This document shows positions 37,945 to 52,089 of a DNA stretch of 60,000 bases, piece by piece (positions within the stretch are counted from its first letter, which is position 1; every line of letters begins with the position of its first letter). The notes below the pieces were generated by a model. The model was not told where the DNA came from. It was given only the letters and a program-made list of their open reading frames with translations, and ran no database searches. Origin of the DNA: Strigamia acuminata (Eukaryota > Arthropoda > Chilopoda > Geophilomorpha > Linotaeniidae); NCBI GenBank assembly GCA_949358305.1, contig OX442317.1, forward strand, positions 14,266,491-14,326,490, in the 5' to 3' direction. Made by a program: the position numbers and the translations under genes.

Positions 37945-40602
37945 TCAAATTATTGCTTGGATGTTGCTAACACTTACATTGAAGCCTTCTACTAAGGTTT
38001 AAACACTATTTCTAAACATTCAGAGACATTGGTCTTGTGGTGTTTGTGCTAAGTCAACTGTGATGAGATCAAAAGTCTATTCTCCCAAATCATTGCTTAG
38101 ATGTTGCTAAAACTTACATTGAAGCCTTCTACTAAGGTTTAAACACTATTTCAGAACATTCAGAGACATTGGTTTGTGGTGTTTGTGCTAAGTCAACTGT
38201 GATGTCAAATGAGATCAAAAGTTTATTCTTTCAAATTATTGCTTGGATGTTGCTAACACTTACATTGAAGCCTTCTACTAAGGTTTAAACACTATTTCTA
38301 AACATTCAGAGACATTGGTCTTGTGGTGTTTGTGCTAAGTCAACTGTGACGTCAAATGAGATCAAAAGTTTATTCTTTCAAATTATTGCTTGGATGTTGC
38401 TAAAACTTACATTGAAGCTTTCTACTAAGGTTTAAACACTATTTCAGAACATTCAGAGACATTGGTCTTGTGGTGTTTGTGCTAAGTCAACTGTGATGAG
38501 ATCAAAAGTCTATTTTCCCAAATCATTTCTTGGATGTTGCTAAAACTTACATTAAAGCTTTCTACTAAGGTTTAAACACTATTTCAGAACATTCAGAGAC
38601 ATTGGTCTTGTGATGTTTGTGCTAAGTCAACTGTGATGAGATCAAAAGTCTATTCTCCCAAATCATTGCTTGGATGTTGCTAAAACTTAAATTAAAGCTT
38701 TCTACTAAGGTTTAAACACTATTTCAAAACATTCAGAGACATTGGTCTTGTGATGTTTGTGCTAAGTCAACTGTGATGAGATCAAAAGTCTATTCTCCCA
38801 AATCATTGCTTGGATGTTGCTAAAACTTACATTGAAGCCTTCTACTAAGGTTTAAACACTATTTCAGAACATTCAGAGACATTGGTTTGTGGTGTTTGTG
38901 CTAAGTCAACTGTGATGTCAAATAAGATCAAAAATTTATTCTTTCAAATTATTGCTTGGATGTTGCTAACACTTACATTGAAGCCTTCTACTAAGGTTTA
39001 AACACTATTTCAGAACATTTAGAGACATTGGTCTTGTGATGTTTGTGCTAAGTCAACTGTGACGTCAAATGAGATCAAAAGTTTATTCTTTCAAATTATT
39101 GCTTGGATGTTGCTAAAACTTACATTGAAGCTTTCTACTAAGGTTTAAACACTATTTCAGAACATTCAGAAACATTGGTCTTGTGATGTTTGTGCTAAGT
39201 CAACTGTGATGTCAAATGGGATCAAAAGTTTATTCTTCCAAATCATTGCTTGGATGTTGCTAAAACTTACATTGAAGCCTTCTACTAAGGTTTAAACACT
39301 ATTTCAGAACATTCAGAGACATTGGTCTTGTGGTGTTTGTGCTAAGTCAACTGTGATGAGATCAAAAGTCTATTTTCCCAAATCATTTCTTGGATGTTGC
39401 TAAAACTTACATTAAAGCTTTCTACTAAGGTTTAAACACTATTTCAGAACATTCAGAGACATTGGTCTTGTGATGTTTGTGCTAAGTCAACTGTGATGAG
39501 ATCAACAGTCTATTCTCCCAAATCATTGCTTGGATGTTGCTAAAACTTACATTAAAGCTTTCTACTAAGGTTTAAACACTATTTCAAAACATTCAGAGAC
39601 ATTGGTCTTGTGATGTTTGTGCTAAGTCAACTGTGATGAGATCAAAAGTCTATTCTCCCAAATCATTGCTTGGATGTTGCTAAAACTTACATTGAAGCCT
39701 TCTACTAAGGTTTAAACACTATTTCAGAACATTCAGAGACATTGGTCTTGTGATGTTTGTGCTAAGTCAACTGTGATGTCAAATGAGATCAAAAGTTTAT
39801 TCTTTCAAATCATTGCTTGGATGTTGCTAAAACTTACATTAAAGCTTTCTACTAAGGTTTAAACACTATTTCAGAACATTTAGAGACATTGGTCTTGTGA
39901 TGTTTGTGCTAAGTCAACTGTGATGAGATCAAAAGTCTATTTTCCCAAATCATTTCTTGGATGTTGCTAAAACTTACATTAAAGCTTTCTACTAAGGTTT
40001 AAACACTATTTCAGAACATTCAGAGACATTGGTCTTGTGATGTTTGTGCTAAGTCAACTGTGATGAGATCAAAAGTCTATTCTCCCAAATCATTGCTTGG
40101 ATGTTGCTAAAACTTAAATTAAAGCTTTCTACTAAGGTTTAAACACTATTTCAAAACATTCAGAGACATTGGTCTTGTGATGTTTGTGCTAAGTCAACTG
40201 TGATGAGATCAAAAGTCTATTCTCCCAAATCATTGCTTGGATGTTGCTAAAACTTACATTGAAGCCTTCTACTAAGGTTTAAACACTATTTCAGAACATT
40301 CAGAGACATTGGTTTGTGGTGTTTGTGCTAAGTCAACTGTGATGTCAAATGAGATCAAAAGTTTATTCTTTCAAATTATTGCTTGGATGTTGCTAAAACT
40401 TACATTGAAGCCTTCTACTAAGGTTTAAACACTATTTCTGAACATTCAGAGACATTGGTCTTGTGGTGTTTGTGCTAAGTCAACTGTGATGTCAAATGAG
40501 ATCAAAAGTTTATTCTTTCAAATTATTGCTTGGATGTTGCTAAAACTAACATTAAAGCTTTCTACTAAGGTTTAAACACTATTTCAGAACATTCAGAGAC
40601 AT

Positions 40603-41609
40603 TGGTCTTGTGATGTTTGTGCTAAGTCAACTGTGATGAGATCAAAAGTCTATTCTCCCAAATCATTGCTTGGATGTTGCTAAAACTTACATTAAAGCTT
40701 TCTACTAAGGTTTAAACACTATTTCAAAACATTCAGAGACATTGGTCTTGTGATGTTTGTGCTAAGTCAACTGTGATGAGATCAAAAGTCTATTCTCCCA
40801 AATCATTGCTTGGATGTTGCTAAAACTTACATTGAAGCCTTCTACTAAGGTTTAAACACTATTTCAGAACATTCAGAGACATTGGTTTGTGGTGTTTGTG
40901 CTAAGTCAACTGTGATGTCAAATGAGATCAAAAATTTATTCTTTCAAATTATTGCTTGGATGTTGCTAACACTTACATTGAAGCCTTCTACTAAGGTTTA
41001 AACACTATTTCAGAACATTTAGAGACATTGGTCTTGTGATGTTTGTGCTAAGTCAACTGTGATGTCAAATGAGATCAAAAGTTTATTCTTTCAAATCATT
41101 GCTTGGATGTTGCTAAAACTTACATTAAAGCCTTCTACTAAGGTTTAAACACTATTTCAGAACATTCAGAGACATTGGTCTTGTGATGTTTGTGCTAAGT
41201 CAACTGTGATGAGATCAAAAGTCTATTCTCCAAAATCATTGCTTAAATGTTGCTAAAACTTACATTGAAGCCTTCTACTAAGGTTTAAACACTATTTCAG
41301 AACATTCAGACACATTGGTCTTGTGGTGTTTGTGCTAAGTCAACTGTGACGTCAAATGAGATCAAAAGTTTATTCTTTCAAATTATTGCTTGGATGTTGC
41401 TAAAACTTACATTGAAGCTTTCTACTAAGGTTTAAACACTATTTCAGAACATTCAGAAACATTGGTCTTGTGATGTTTGTGCTAAGTCAACTGTGATGTC
41501 AAATGGGATCAAAAGTTTATTCTTCCAAATCATTGCTTGGATGTTGCTAAAACTTACATTGAAGCCTTCTACTAAGGTTTAAACACTATTTCAGAACATT
41601 CAGAGACAT
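40603..41609 (+). repeat. Seven-monomer tandem duplication, unit 1 (1,007 bp)
   Basis: Monomer lengths 140,140,146,147,140,147,147 sum to 1,007, and the next unit starts exactly 1,007 bp later. The monomer order and all markers I checked are the same in both units: TTTCAAAAC, CTAACACTT, ACATTTAGAG, GCTTAAATG, GACGTCAAATGAG, TCAGAAACAT and CAAATGGG. Only one such block is present at the equivalent place in copy 1 of the large duplication. Confidence 0.85.
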
Positions 41610-42616
41610 TGGTCTTGTGATGTTTGTGCTAAGTCAACTGTGATGAGATCAAAAGTCTATTCTCCCAAATCATTGCTTGGATGTTGCTAAAACTTACATT
41701 AAAGCTTTCTACTAAGGTTTAAACACTATTTCAAAACATTCAGAGACATTGGTCTTGTGATGTTTGTGCTAAGTCAACTGTGATGAGATCAAAAGTCTAT
41801 TCTCCCAAATCATTGCTTGGATGTTGCTAAAACTTACATTGAAGCCTTCTACTAAGGTTTAAACACTATTTCAGAACATTCAGAGACATTGGTTTGTGGT
41901 GTTTGTGCTAAGTCAACTGTGATGTCAAATGAGATCAAAAATTTATTCTTTCAAATTATTGCTTGGATGTTGCTAACACTTACATTGAAGCCTTCTACTA
42001 AGGTTTAAACACTATTTCAGAACATTTAGAGACATTGGTCTTGTGATGTTTGTGCTAAGTCAACTGTGATGTCAAATGAGATCAAAAGTTTATTCTTTCA
42101 AATCATTGCTTGGATGTTGCTAAAACTTACATTAAAGCCTTCTACTAAGGTTTAAACACTATTTCAGAACATTCAGAGACATTGGTCTTGTGATGTTTGT
42201 GCTAAGTCAACTGTGATGAGATCAAAAGTCTATTCTCCAAAATCATTGCTTAAATGTTGCTAAAACTTACATTGAAGCCTTCTACTAAGGTTTAAACACT
42301 ATTTCAGAACATTCAGACACATTGGTCTTGTGGTGTTTGTGCTAAGTCAACTGTGACGTCAAATGAGATCAAAAGTTTATTCTTTCAAATTATTGCTTGG
42401 ATGTTGCTAAAACTTACATTGAAGCTTTCTACTAAGGTTTAAACACTATTTCAGAACATTCAGAAACATTGGTCTTGTGATGTTTGTGCTAAGTCAACTG
42501 TGATGTCAAATGGGATCAAAAGTTTATTCTTCCAAATCATTGCTTGGATGTTGCTAAAACTTACATTGAAGCCTTCTACTAAGGTTTAAACACTATTTCA
42601 GAACATTCAGAGACAT
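41610..42616 (+). repeat. Seven-monomer tandem duplication, unit 2 (1,007 bp)
   Basis: Second unit, directly abutting the first, with no base difference noticed by eye. It is followed at 42,617 by a 140-bp TGGTCTTGTGG monomer carrying AAAGCTTTTTACT, which also follows this block in copy 1 of the large duplication. Confidence 0.85.
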
Positions 42617-45600
42617 TGGTCTTGTGGTGTTTGTGCTAAGTCAACTGTGATGAGATCAAAAGTCTATTCTCCCAAATCATTGCTTGGATGTTGCTAAAAC
42701 TTACATTAAAGCTTTTTACTAAGGTTTAAACACTATTTCAAAACATTCAGAGACATTGGTCTTGTGATGTTTGTGCTAAGTCAACTGTGTTGAGATCAAA
42801 AGTCTATTCTCCTAAATCATTGCTTGGATGTTGCTAAAACTTACATTGAAGCCTTCTACTAAGGTTTAAACACTATTTCAGAACATTCAGAGACATTGGT
42901 TTGTGGTGTTTGTGCTAAGTCAACTGTGATGTCAAATGAGATCAAAAGTTTATTCTTTCAAATTATTGCTTGGATGTTGCTAACACTTACATTGAAGCCT
43001 TCTACTAAGGTTTAAACACTATTTCTAAACATTCAGAGACATTGGTCTTGTGGTGTTTGTGCTAAGTCAACTGTGATGAGATCAAAAGTCTATTCTCCCA
43101 AATCATTGCTTAGATGTTGCTAAAACTTACATTGAAGCCTTCTACTAAGGTTTAAACACTATTTCAGAACATTCAGAGACATTGGTTTGTGGTGTTTGTG
43201 CTAAGTCAACTGTGATGTCAAATGAGATCAAAAGTTTATTCTTTCAAATTATTGCTTGGATGTTGCTAACACTTACATTGAAGCCTTCTACTAAGGTTTA
43301 AACACTATTTCTAAACATTCAGAGACATTGGTCTTGTGGTGTTTGTGCTAAGTCAACTGTGACGTCAAATGAGATCAAAAGTTTATTCTTTCAAATTATT
43401 GCTTGGATGTTGCTAAAACTTACATTGAAGCTTTCTACTAAGGTTTAAACACTATTTCAGAACATTCAGAGACATTGGTCTTGTGGTGTTTGTGCTAAGT
43501 CAACTGTGATGAGATCAAAAGTCTATTTTCCCAAATCATTTCTTGGATGTTGCTAAAACTTACATTAAAGCTTTCTACTAAGGTTTAAACACTATTTCAG
43601 AACATTCAGAGACATTGGTCTTGTGATGTTTGTGCTAAGTCAACTGTGATGAGATCAAAAGTCTATTCTCCCAAATCATTGCTTGGATGTTGCTAAAACT
43701 TAAATTAAAGCTTTCTACTAAGGTTTAAACACTATTTCAAAACATTCAGAGACATTGGTCTTGTGATGTTTGTGCTAAGTCAACTGTGATGAGATCAAAA
43801 GTCTATTCTCCCAAATCATTGCTTGGATGTTGCTAAAACTTACATTGAAGCCTTCTACTAAGGTTTAAACACTATTTCAGAACATTCAGAGACATTGGTT
43901 TGTGGTGTTTGTGCTAAGTCAACTGTGATGTCAAATAAGATCAAAAATTTATTCTTTCAAATTATTGCTTGGATGTTGCTAACACTTACATTGAAGCCTT
44001 CTACTAAGGTTTAAACACTATTTCAGAACATTTAGAGACATTGGTCTTGTGATGTTTGTGCTAAGTCAACTGTGACGTCAAATGAGATCAAAAGTTTATT
44101 CTTTCAAATTATTGCTTGGATGTTGCTAAAACTTACATTGAAGCTTTCTACTAAGGTTTAAACACTATTTCAGAACATTCAGAAACATTGGTCTTGTGAT
44201 GTTTGTGCTAAGTCAACTGTGATGTCAAATGGGATCAAAAGTTTATTCTTCCAAATCATTGCTTGGATGTTGCTAAAACTTACATTGAAGCCTTCTACTA
44301 AGGTTTAAACACTATTTCAGAACATTCAGAGACATTGGTCTTGTGGTGTTTGTGCTAAGTCAACTGTGATGAGATCAAAAGTCTATTTTCCCAAATCATT
44401 TCTTGGATGTTGCTAAAACTTACATTAAAGCTTTCTACTAAGGTTTAAACACTATTTCAGAACATTCAGAGACATTGGTCTTGTGATGTTTGTGCTAAGT
44501 CAACTGTGATGAGATCAACAGTCTATTCTCCCAAATCATTGCTTGGATGTTGCTAAAACTTACATTAAAGCTTTCTACTAAGGTTTAAACACTATTTCAA
44601 AACATTCAGAGACATTGGTCTTGTGATGTTTGTGCTAAGTCAACTGTGATGAGATCAAAAGTCTATTCTCCCAAATCATTGCTTGGATGTTGCTAAAACT
44701 TACATTGAAGCCTTCTACTAAGGTTTAAACACTATTTCAGAACATTCAGAGACATTGGTCTTGTGATGTTTGTGCTAAGTCAACTGTGATGTCAAATGAG
44801 ATCAAAAGTTTATTCTTTCAAATCATTGCTTGGATGTTGCTAAAACTTACATTAAAGCTTTCTACTAAGGTTTAAACACTATTTCAGAACATTTAGAGAC
44901 ATTGGTCTTGTGATGTTTGTGCTAAGTCAACTGTGATGAGATCAAAAGTCTATTTTCCCAAATCATTTCTTGGATGTTGCTAAAACTTACATTAAAGCTT
45001 TCTACTAAGGTTTAAACACTATTTCAGAACATTCAGAGACATTGGTCTTGTGATGTTTGTGCTAAGTCAACTGTGATGAGATCAAAAGTCTATTCTCCCA
45101 AATCATTGCTTGGATGTTGCTAAAACTTAAATTAAAGCTTTCTACTAAGGTTTAAACACTATTTCAAAACATTCAGAGACATTGGTCTTGTGATGTTTGT
45201 GCTAAGTCAACTGTGATGAGATCAAAAGTCTATTCTCCCAAATCATTGCTTGGATGTTGCTAAAACTTACATTGAAGCCTTCTACTAAGGTTTAAACACT
45301 ATTTCAGAACATTCAGAGACATTGGTTTGTGGTGTTTGTGCTAAGTCAACTGTGATGTCAAATAAGATCAAAAATTTATTCTTTCAAATTATTGCTTGGA
45401 TGTTGCTAACACTTACATTGAAGCCTTCTACTAAGGTTTAAACACTATTTCAGAACATTTAGAGACATTGGTCTTGTGATGTTTGTGCTAAGTCAACTGT
45501 GATGTCAAATGAGATCAAAAGTTTATTCTTTCAAATCATTGCTTGGATGTTGCTAAAACTTACATTAAAGCCTTCTACTAAGGTTTAAACACTATTTCAG

Positions 45601-48600
45601 AACATTCAGAGACATTGGTCTTGTGATGTTTGTGCTAAGTCAACTGTGATGAGATCAAAAGTCTATTCTCCAAAATCATTGCTTAAATGTTGCTAAAACT
45701 TACATTGAAGCCTTCTACTAAGGTTTAAACACTATTTCAGAACATTCAGACACATTGGTCTTGTGATGTTTGTGCTAAGTCAACTGTGACGTCAAATGAG
45801 ATCAAAAGTTTATTCTTTCAAATTATTGCTTGGATGTTGCTAAAACTTACATTGAAGCTTTCTACTAAGGTTTAAACACTATTTCAGAACATTCAGAAAC
45901 ATTGGTCTTGTGATGTTTGTGCTAAGTCAACTGTGATGTCAAATGGGATCAAAAGTTTATTCTTCCAAATCATTGCTTGGATGTTGCTAAAACTTACATT
46001 GAAGCCTTCTACTAAGGTTTAAACACTATTTCAGAACATTCAGAGACATTGGTCTTGTGGTGTTTGTGCTAAGTCAACTGTGATGAGATCAAAAGTCTAT
46101 TTTCCCAAATCATTTCTTGGATGTTGCTAAAACTTACATTAAAGCTTTCTACTAAGGTTTAAACACTATTTCAGAACATTCAGAGACATTGGTCTTGTGA
46201 TGTTTGTGCTAAGTCAACTGTGATGAGATCAACAGTCTATTCTCCCAAATCATTGCTTGGATGTTGCTAAAACTTACATTGAAGCCTTCTACTAAGGTTT
46301 AAACACTATTTCAGAACATTCAGAGACATTGGTTTGTGGTGTTTGTGCTAAGTCAACTGTGATGTCAAATAAGATCAAAAATTTATTCTTTCAAATTATT
46401 GCTTGGATGTTGCTAACACTTACATTGAAGCCTTCTACTAAGGTTTAAACACTATTTCAGAACATTTAGAGACATTGGTCTTGTGATGTTTGTGCTAAGT
46501 CAACTGTGATGTCAAATGAGATCAAAAGTTTATTCTTTCAAATCATTGCTTGGATGTTGCTAAAACTTACATTAAAGCCTTCTACTAAGGTTTAAACACT
46601 ATTTCAGAACATTCAGAGACATTGGTCTTGTGATGTTTGTGCTAAGTCAACTGTGATGAGATCAAAAGTCTATTCTCCAAAATCATTGCTTAAATGTTGC
46701 TAAAACTTACATTGAAGCCTTCTACTAAGGTTTAAACACTATTTCAGAACATTCAGACACATTGGTCTTGTGATGTTTGTGCTAAGTCAACTGTGACGTC
46801 AAATGAGATCAAAAGTTTATTCTTTCAAATTATTGCTTGGATGTTGCTAAAACTTACATTGAAGCTTTCTACTAAGGTTTAAACACTATTTCAGAACATT
46901 CAGAAACATTGGTCTTGTGATGTTTGTGCTAAGTCAACTGTGATGTCAAATGGGATCAAAAGTTTATTCTTCCAAATCATTGCTTGGATGTTGCTAAAAC
47001 TTACATTGAAGCCTTCTACTAAGGTTTAAACACTATTTCAGAACATTCAGAGACATTGGTCTTGTGGTGTTTGTGCTAAGTCAACTGTGATGAGATCAAA
47101 AGTCTATTTTCCCAAATCATTTCTTGGATGTTGCTAAAACTTACATTAAAGCTTTCTACTAAGGTTTAAACACTATTTCAGAACATTCAGAGACATTGGT
47201 CTTGTGATGTTTGTGCTAAGTCAACTGTGATGAGATCAACAGTCTATTCTCCCAAATCATTGCTTGGATGTTGCTAAAACTTACATTAAAGCTTTCTACT
47301 AAGGTTTAAACACTATTTCAAAACATTCAGAGACATTGGTCTTGTGATGTTTGTGCTAAGTCAACTGTGATGAGATCAAAAGTCTATTCTCCCAAATCAT
47401 TGCTTGGATGTTGCTAAAACTTACATTGAAACCTTCTACTAAGGTTTAAACACTATTTCAGAACATTCAGAGACATTGGTTTGTGGTGTTTGTGCTAAGT
47501 CAACTGTGATGTCAAATGAGATCAAAAATTTATTCTTTCAAATTATTGCTTGGATGTTGCTAACACTTACATTGAAGCCTTCTACTAAGGTTTAAACACT
47601 ATTTCTAAACATTCAGAGACATTGGTCTTGTGGTGTTTGTGCTAAGTCAACTGTGACGTCAAATGAGATCAAAAGTTTATTCTTTCAAATTATTGCTTGG
47701 ATGTTGCTAAAACTTACATTGAAGCTTTCTACTAAGGTTTAAACACTATTTCAGAACATTCAGAAACATTGGTCTTGTGATGTTTGTGCTAAGTCAACTG
47801 TGATGTCAAATGGGATCAAAAGTTTATTCTTCCAAATCATTGCTTGGATGTTGCTAAAACTTACATTGAAGCTTTCTACTAAGGTTTAAACACTATTTCA
47901 GAACATTCAGAAACATTGGTCTTGTGATGTTTGTGCTAAGTCAACTGTGACGTCAAATGAGATCAAAAGTTTATTCTTTCAAATTATTGCTTGGATGTTG
48001 CTAAAACTTACATTGAAGCTTTCTACTAAGGTTTAAACACTATTTCAGAACATTCAGAGACATTGATCTTGTGGTGTTTGTGCTAAGTCAACTGTGATGA
48101 GATCAAAAGTCTATTCTCCCAAATCATTTCTTGGATGTTGCTAAAACTTACATTAAAGCTTTCTACTAAGGTTTAAACACTATTTCAGAACATTCAGAGA
48201 CATTGGTCTTGTGATGTTTGTGCTAAGTCAACTGTGATGAGATCAAAAGTCTATTCTCTCAAATCATTGCTTGGATGTTGCTAAAACTTACATTAAAGCT
48301 TTCTACTAAGGTTTAAACACTATTTCAGAACATTCAGAGACATTGGTCTTGTGATGTTTGTGCTAAGTCAACTGTGATGAGATCAAAAGTCTATTCTCCA
48401 AAATCATTGCTTGGATGTTGCTAAAACTTACATTGAAGCCTTCTACTAAGGTTTAAACACTATTTCAGAACATTCAGACACATTGGTCTTGTGGTGTTTG
48501 TGCTAAGTCAACTGTGACGTCAAATAAGATCAAAAGTTTATTCTTTCAAATCATTGCTTGGATGTTGCTAAAACTTACATTAAAGCTTTCTACTAAGGTT

Positions 48601-49629
48601 TAAACACTATTTCAGAACATTCAGAGACATTGGTCTTGTGATGTTTGTGCTAAGTCAACTGTGATGAGATCAAAAGTCTATTCTCCCAAATCATTGCTTG
48701 GATGTTGCTAAAACTTACATTGAAGCCTTCTACTAAGGTTTAAACACTATTTCAGAACATTCAGAGACATTGGTTTGTGGTGTTTGTGCTAAGTCAACTG
48801 TGATGTCAAATGAGATCAAAAGTTTATTCTTTCAAATTATTGCTTGGATGTTGCTAAAACTTACATTGAAGCCTTCTACTAAGGTTTAAACACTATTTCT
48901 GAACATTCAGAGACATTGGTCTTGTGGTGTTTGTGCTAAGTCAACTGTGACGTCAAATGAGATCAAAAGTTTATTCTTTCAAATTATTGCTTGGATGTTG
49001 CTAAAACTAACATTGAAGCCTTCTACTAAGGTTTAAACACTATTTCAGAACATTCAGAGACATTGATCTTGTGGTGTTTGTGCTAAGTCAACTGTGATGA
49101 GATCAAAAGTCTATTCTCCCAAATCATTTCTTGGATGTTGCTAAAACTTACATTAAAGCTTTCTACTAAGGTTTAAACACTATTTCAGAACATTCAGAGA
49201 CATTGGTCTTGTGATGTTTGTGCTAAGTCAACTGTGATGAGATCAAAAGTCTATTCTCCCAAATCATTGCTTGGATGTTGCTAAAACTTACATTGAAGCC
49301 TTCTACTAAGGTTTAAACACTATTTCAGAACATTCAGAGACATTGGTTTGTGGTGTTTGTGCTAAGTCAACTGTGATGTCAAATGAGATCAAAAGTTTAT
49401 TCTTTCAAATCATTGCTTGGATGTTGCTAAAACTTACATTAAAGCCTTCTACTAAGGTTTAAACACTATTTCAGAACATTCAGAGACATTGGTCTTGTGA
49501 TGTTTGTGCTAAGTCAACTGTGATGAGATCAAAAGTCTATTCTCCAAAATCATTGCTTGGATGTTGCTAAAACTTACATTGAAGCCTTCTACTAAGGTTT
49601 AAACACTATTTCAGAACATTCAGAGACAT

Positions 49630-52089
49630 TGGTTTGTGGTGTTTGTGCTAAGTCAACTGTGATGTCAAATGAGATCAAAAGTTTATTCTTTCAAATTATT
49701 GCTTGGATGTTGCTAAAACTTACATTGAAGCCTTCTACTAAGGTTTAAACACTATTTCTGAACATTCAGAGACATTGGTCTTGTGGTGTTTGTGCTAAGT
49801 CAACTGTGATGTCAAATGAGATCAAAAGTTTATTCTTTCAAATTATTGCTTGGATGTTGCTAAAACTTACATTGAAGCCTTCTACTAAGGTTTAAACACT
49901 ATTTCAGAACATTCAGAGACATTGGTTTGTGGTGTTTGTGCTAAGTCAACTGTGATGTCAAATGAGATCAAAAGTTTATTCTTTCAAATTATTGCTTGGA
50001 TGTTGCTAAAACTTACATTGAAGCCTTCTACTAAGGTTTAAACACTATTTCTGAACATTCAGAGACATTGGTCTTGTGGTGTTTGTGCTAAGTCAACTGT
50101 GATGTCAAATGAGATCAAAAGTTTATTCTTTCAAATTATTGCTTGGATGTTGCTAAAACTAACATTGAAGCCTTCTACTAAGGTTTAAACACTATTTCAG
50201 AACATTCAGAGACATTGATCTTGTGGTGTTTGTGCTAAGTCAACTGTGATGAGATCAAAAGTCTATTCTCCCAAATCATTTCTTGGATGTTGCTAAAACT
50301 TACATTAAAGCTTTCTACTAAGGTTTAAACACTATTTCAGAACATTCAGAGACATTGGTCTTGTGATGTTTGTGCTAAGTCAACTGTGATGAGATCAAAA
50401 GTCTATTCTCCCAAATCATTGCTTGGATGTTGCTAAAACTTACATTAAAGCTTTCTACTAAGGTTTAAACACTATTTCAAAACATTCAGAGACATTGGTC
50501 TTGTGATGTTTGTGCTAAGTCAACTGTGATGAGATCAAAAGTCTATTCTCCCAAATCATTGCTTGGATGTTGCTAAAACTTACATTGAAGCCTTCTACTA
50601 AGGTTTAAACACTATTTCAGAACATTCAGAGACATTGGTTTGTGGTGTTTGTGCTAAGTCAACTGTGATGTCAAATGAGATCAAAAATTTATTCTTTCAA
50701 ATTATTGCTTGGATGTTGCTAACACTTACATTGAAGCCTTCTACTAAGGTTTAAACACTATTTCAGAACATTTAGAGACATTGGTCTTGTGATGTTTGTG
50801 CTAAGTCAACTGTGATGTCAAATGAGATCAAAAGTTTATTCTTTCAAATCATTGCTTGGATGTTGCTAAAACTTACATTAAAGCCTTCTACTAAGGTTTA
50901 AACACTATTTCAGAACATTCAGAGACATTGGTCTTGTGATGTTTGTGCTAAGTCAACTGTGATGAGATCAAAAGTCTATTCTCCAAAATCATTGCTTAAA
51001 TGTTGCTAAAACTTACATTGAAGCCTTCTACTAAGGTTTAAACACTATTTCAGAACATTCAGACACATTGGTCTTGTGGTGTTTGTGCTAAGTCAACTGT
51101 GACGTCAAATGAGATCAAAAGTTTATTCTTTCAAATTATTGCTTGGATGTTGCTAAAACTTACATTGAAGCTTTCTACTAAGGTTTAAACACTATTTCAA
51201 AACATTCAGAGACATTGGTCTTGTGATGTTTGTGCTAAGTCAACTGTGATGAGATCAAAAGTCTATTCTTCCAAATCATTGCTTGGATGTTGCTAAAACT
51301 TACATTGAAACCTTCTACTAAGGTTTAAACACTATTTCAGAACATTCAGAGACATTGGTTTGTGGTGTTTGTGCTAAGTCAACTGTGATGTCAAATGAGA
51401 TCAAAAATTTATTCTTTCAAATTATTGCTTGGATGTTGCTAACACTTACATTGAAGCCTTCTACTAAGGTTTAAACACTATTTCTAAACATTCAGAGACA
51501 TTGGTCTTGTGGTGTTTGTGCTAAGTCAACTGTGACGTCAAATGAGATCAAAAGTTTATTCTTTCAAATTATTGCTTGGATGTTGCTAAAACTTACATTG
51601 AAGCTTTCTACTAAGGTTTAAACACTATTTCAGAACATTCAGAAACATTGGTCTTGTGATGTTTGTGCTAAGTCAACTGTGATGTCAAATGGGATCAAAA
51701 GTTTATTCTTCCAAATCATTGCTTGGATGTTGCTAAAACTTACATTGAAGCCTTCTACTAAGGTTTAAACACTATTTCAGAACATTCAGAGACATTGGTC
51801 TTGTGATGTTTGTGCTAAGTCAACTGTGATGTCAAATGAGATCAAAAGTTTATTCTTTCAAATCATTGCTTGGATGTTGCTAAAACTTACATTAAAGCTT
51901 TCTACTAAGGTTTAAACACTATTTCAGAACATTCAGAGACATTGGTCTTGTGATGTTTGTGCTAAGTCAACTGTGATGTCAAATGGGATCAAAAGTTTAT
52001 TCTTCTAAATCATTGCTTGGATGTTGCTAAAACTTACATTGAAGCCTTCTACTAAGGTTTAAACACTATTTCAGAACATTCAGAGACAT
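49630..52089 (+). repeat. 17-monomer higher-order repeat unit, 2,460 bp (right copy, U0)
   Basis: Same 17-monomer order and total length as 14,968-17,427. It starts with a TGGTTTGTGG monomer at 49,630 and ends with the TTCTTCTAAATC-marked monomer before 52,090. Small differences from the left copy are visible, such as TCTTCCAAATC instead of TCTCCCAAATC in the monomer starting near 51,210. This unit is the full-length parent form for the three shorter tandem units that follow it. Confidence 0.85.

Larger units (their letters stand above)
39588..47831 (+). repeat. Large satellite duplication, copy 2 (8,244 bp)
   Basis: Counterpart of 30,568-37,944. It is 867 bp longer. The difference is exactly explained by an extra 1,007-bp seven-monomer block (see 41,610-42,616) minus one 140-bp monomer present only in copy 1 (near 32,590, marked GAAGCCGTCT). 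Confidence 0.8.
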
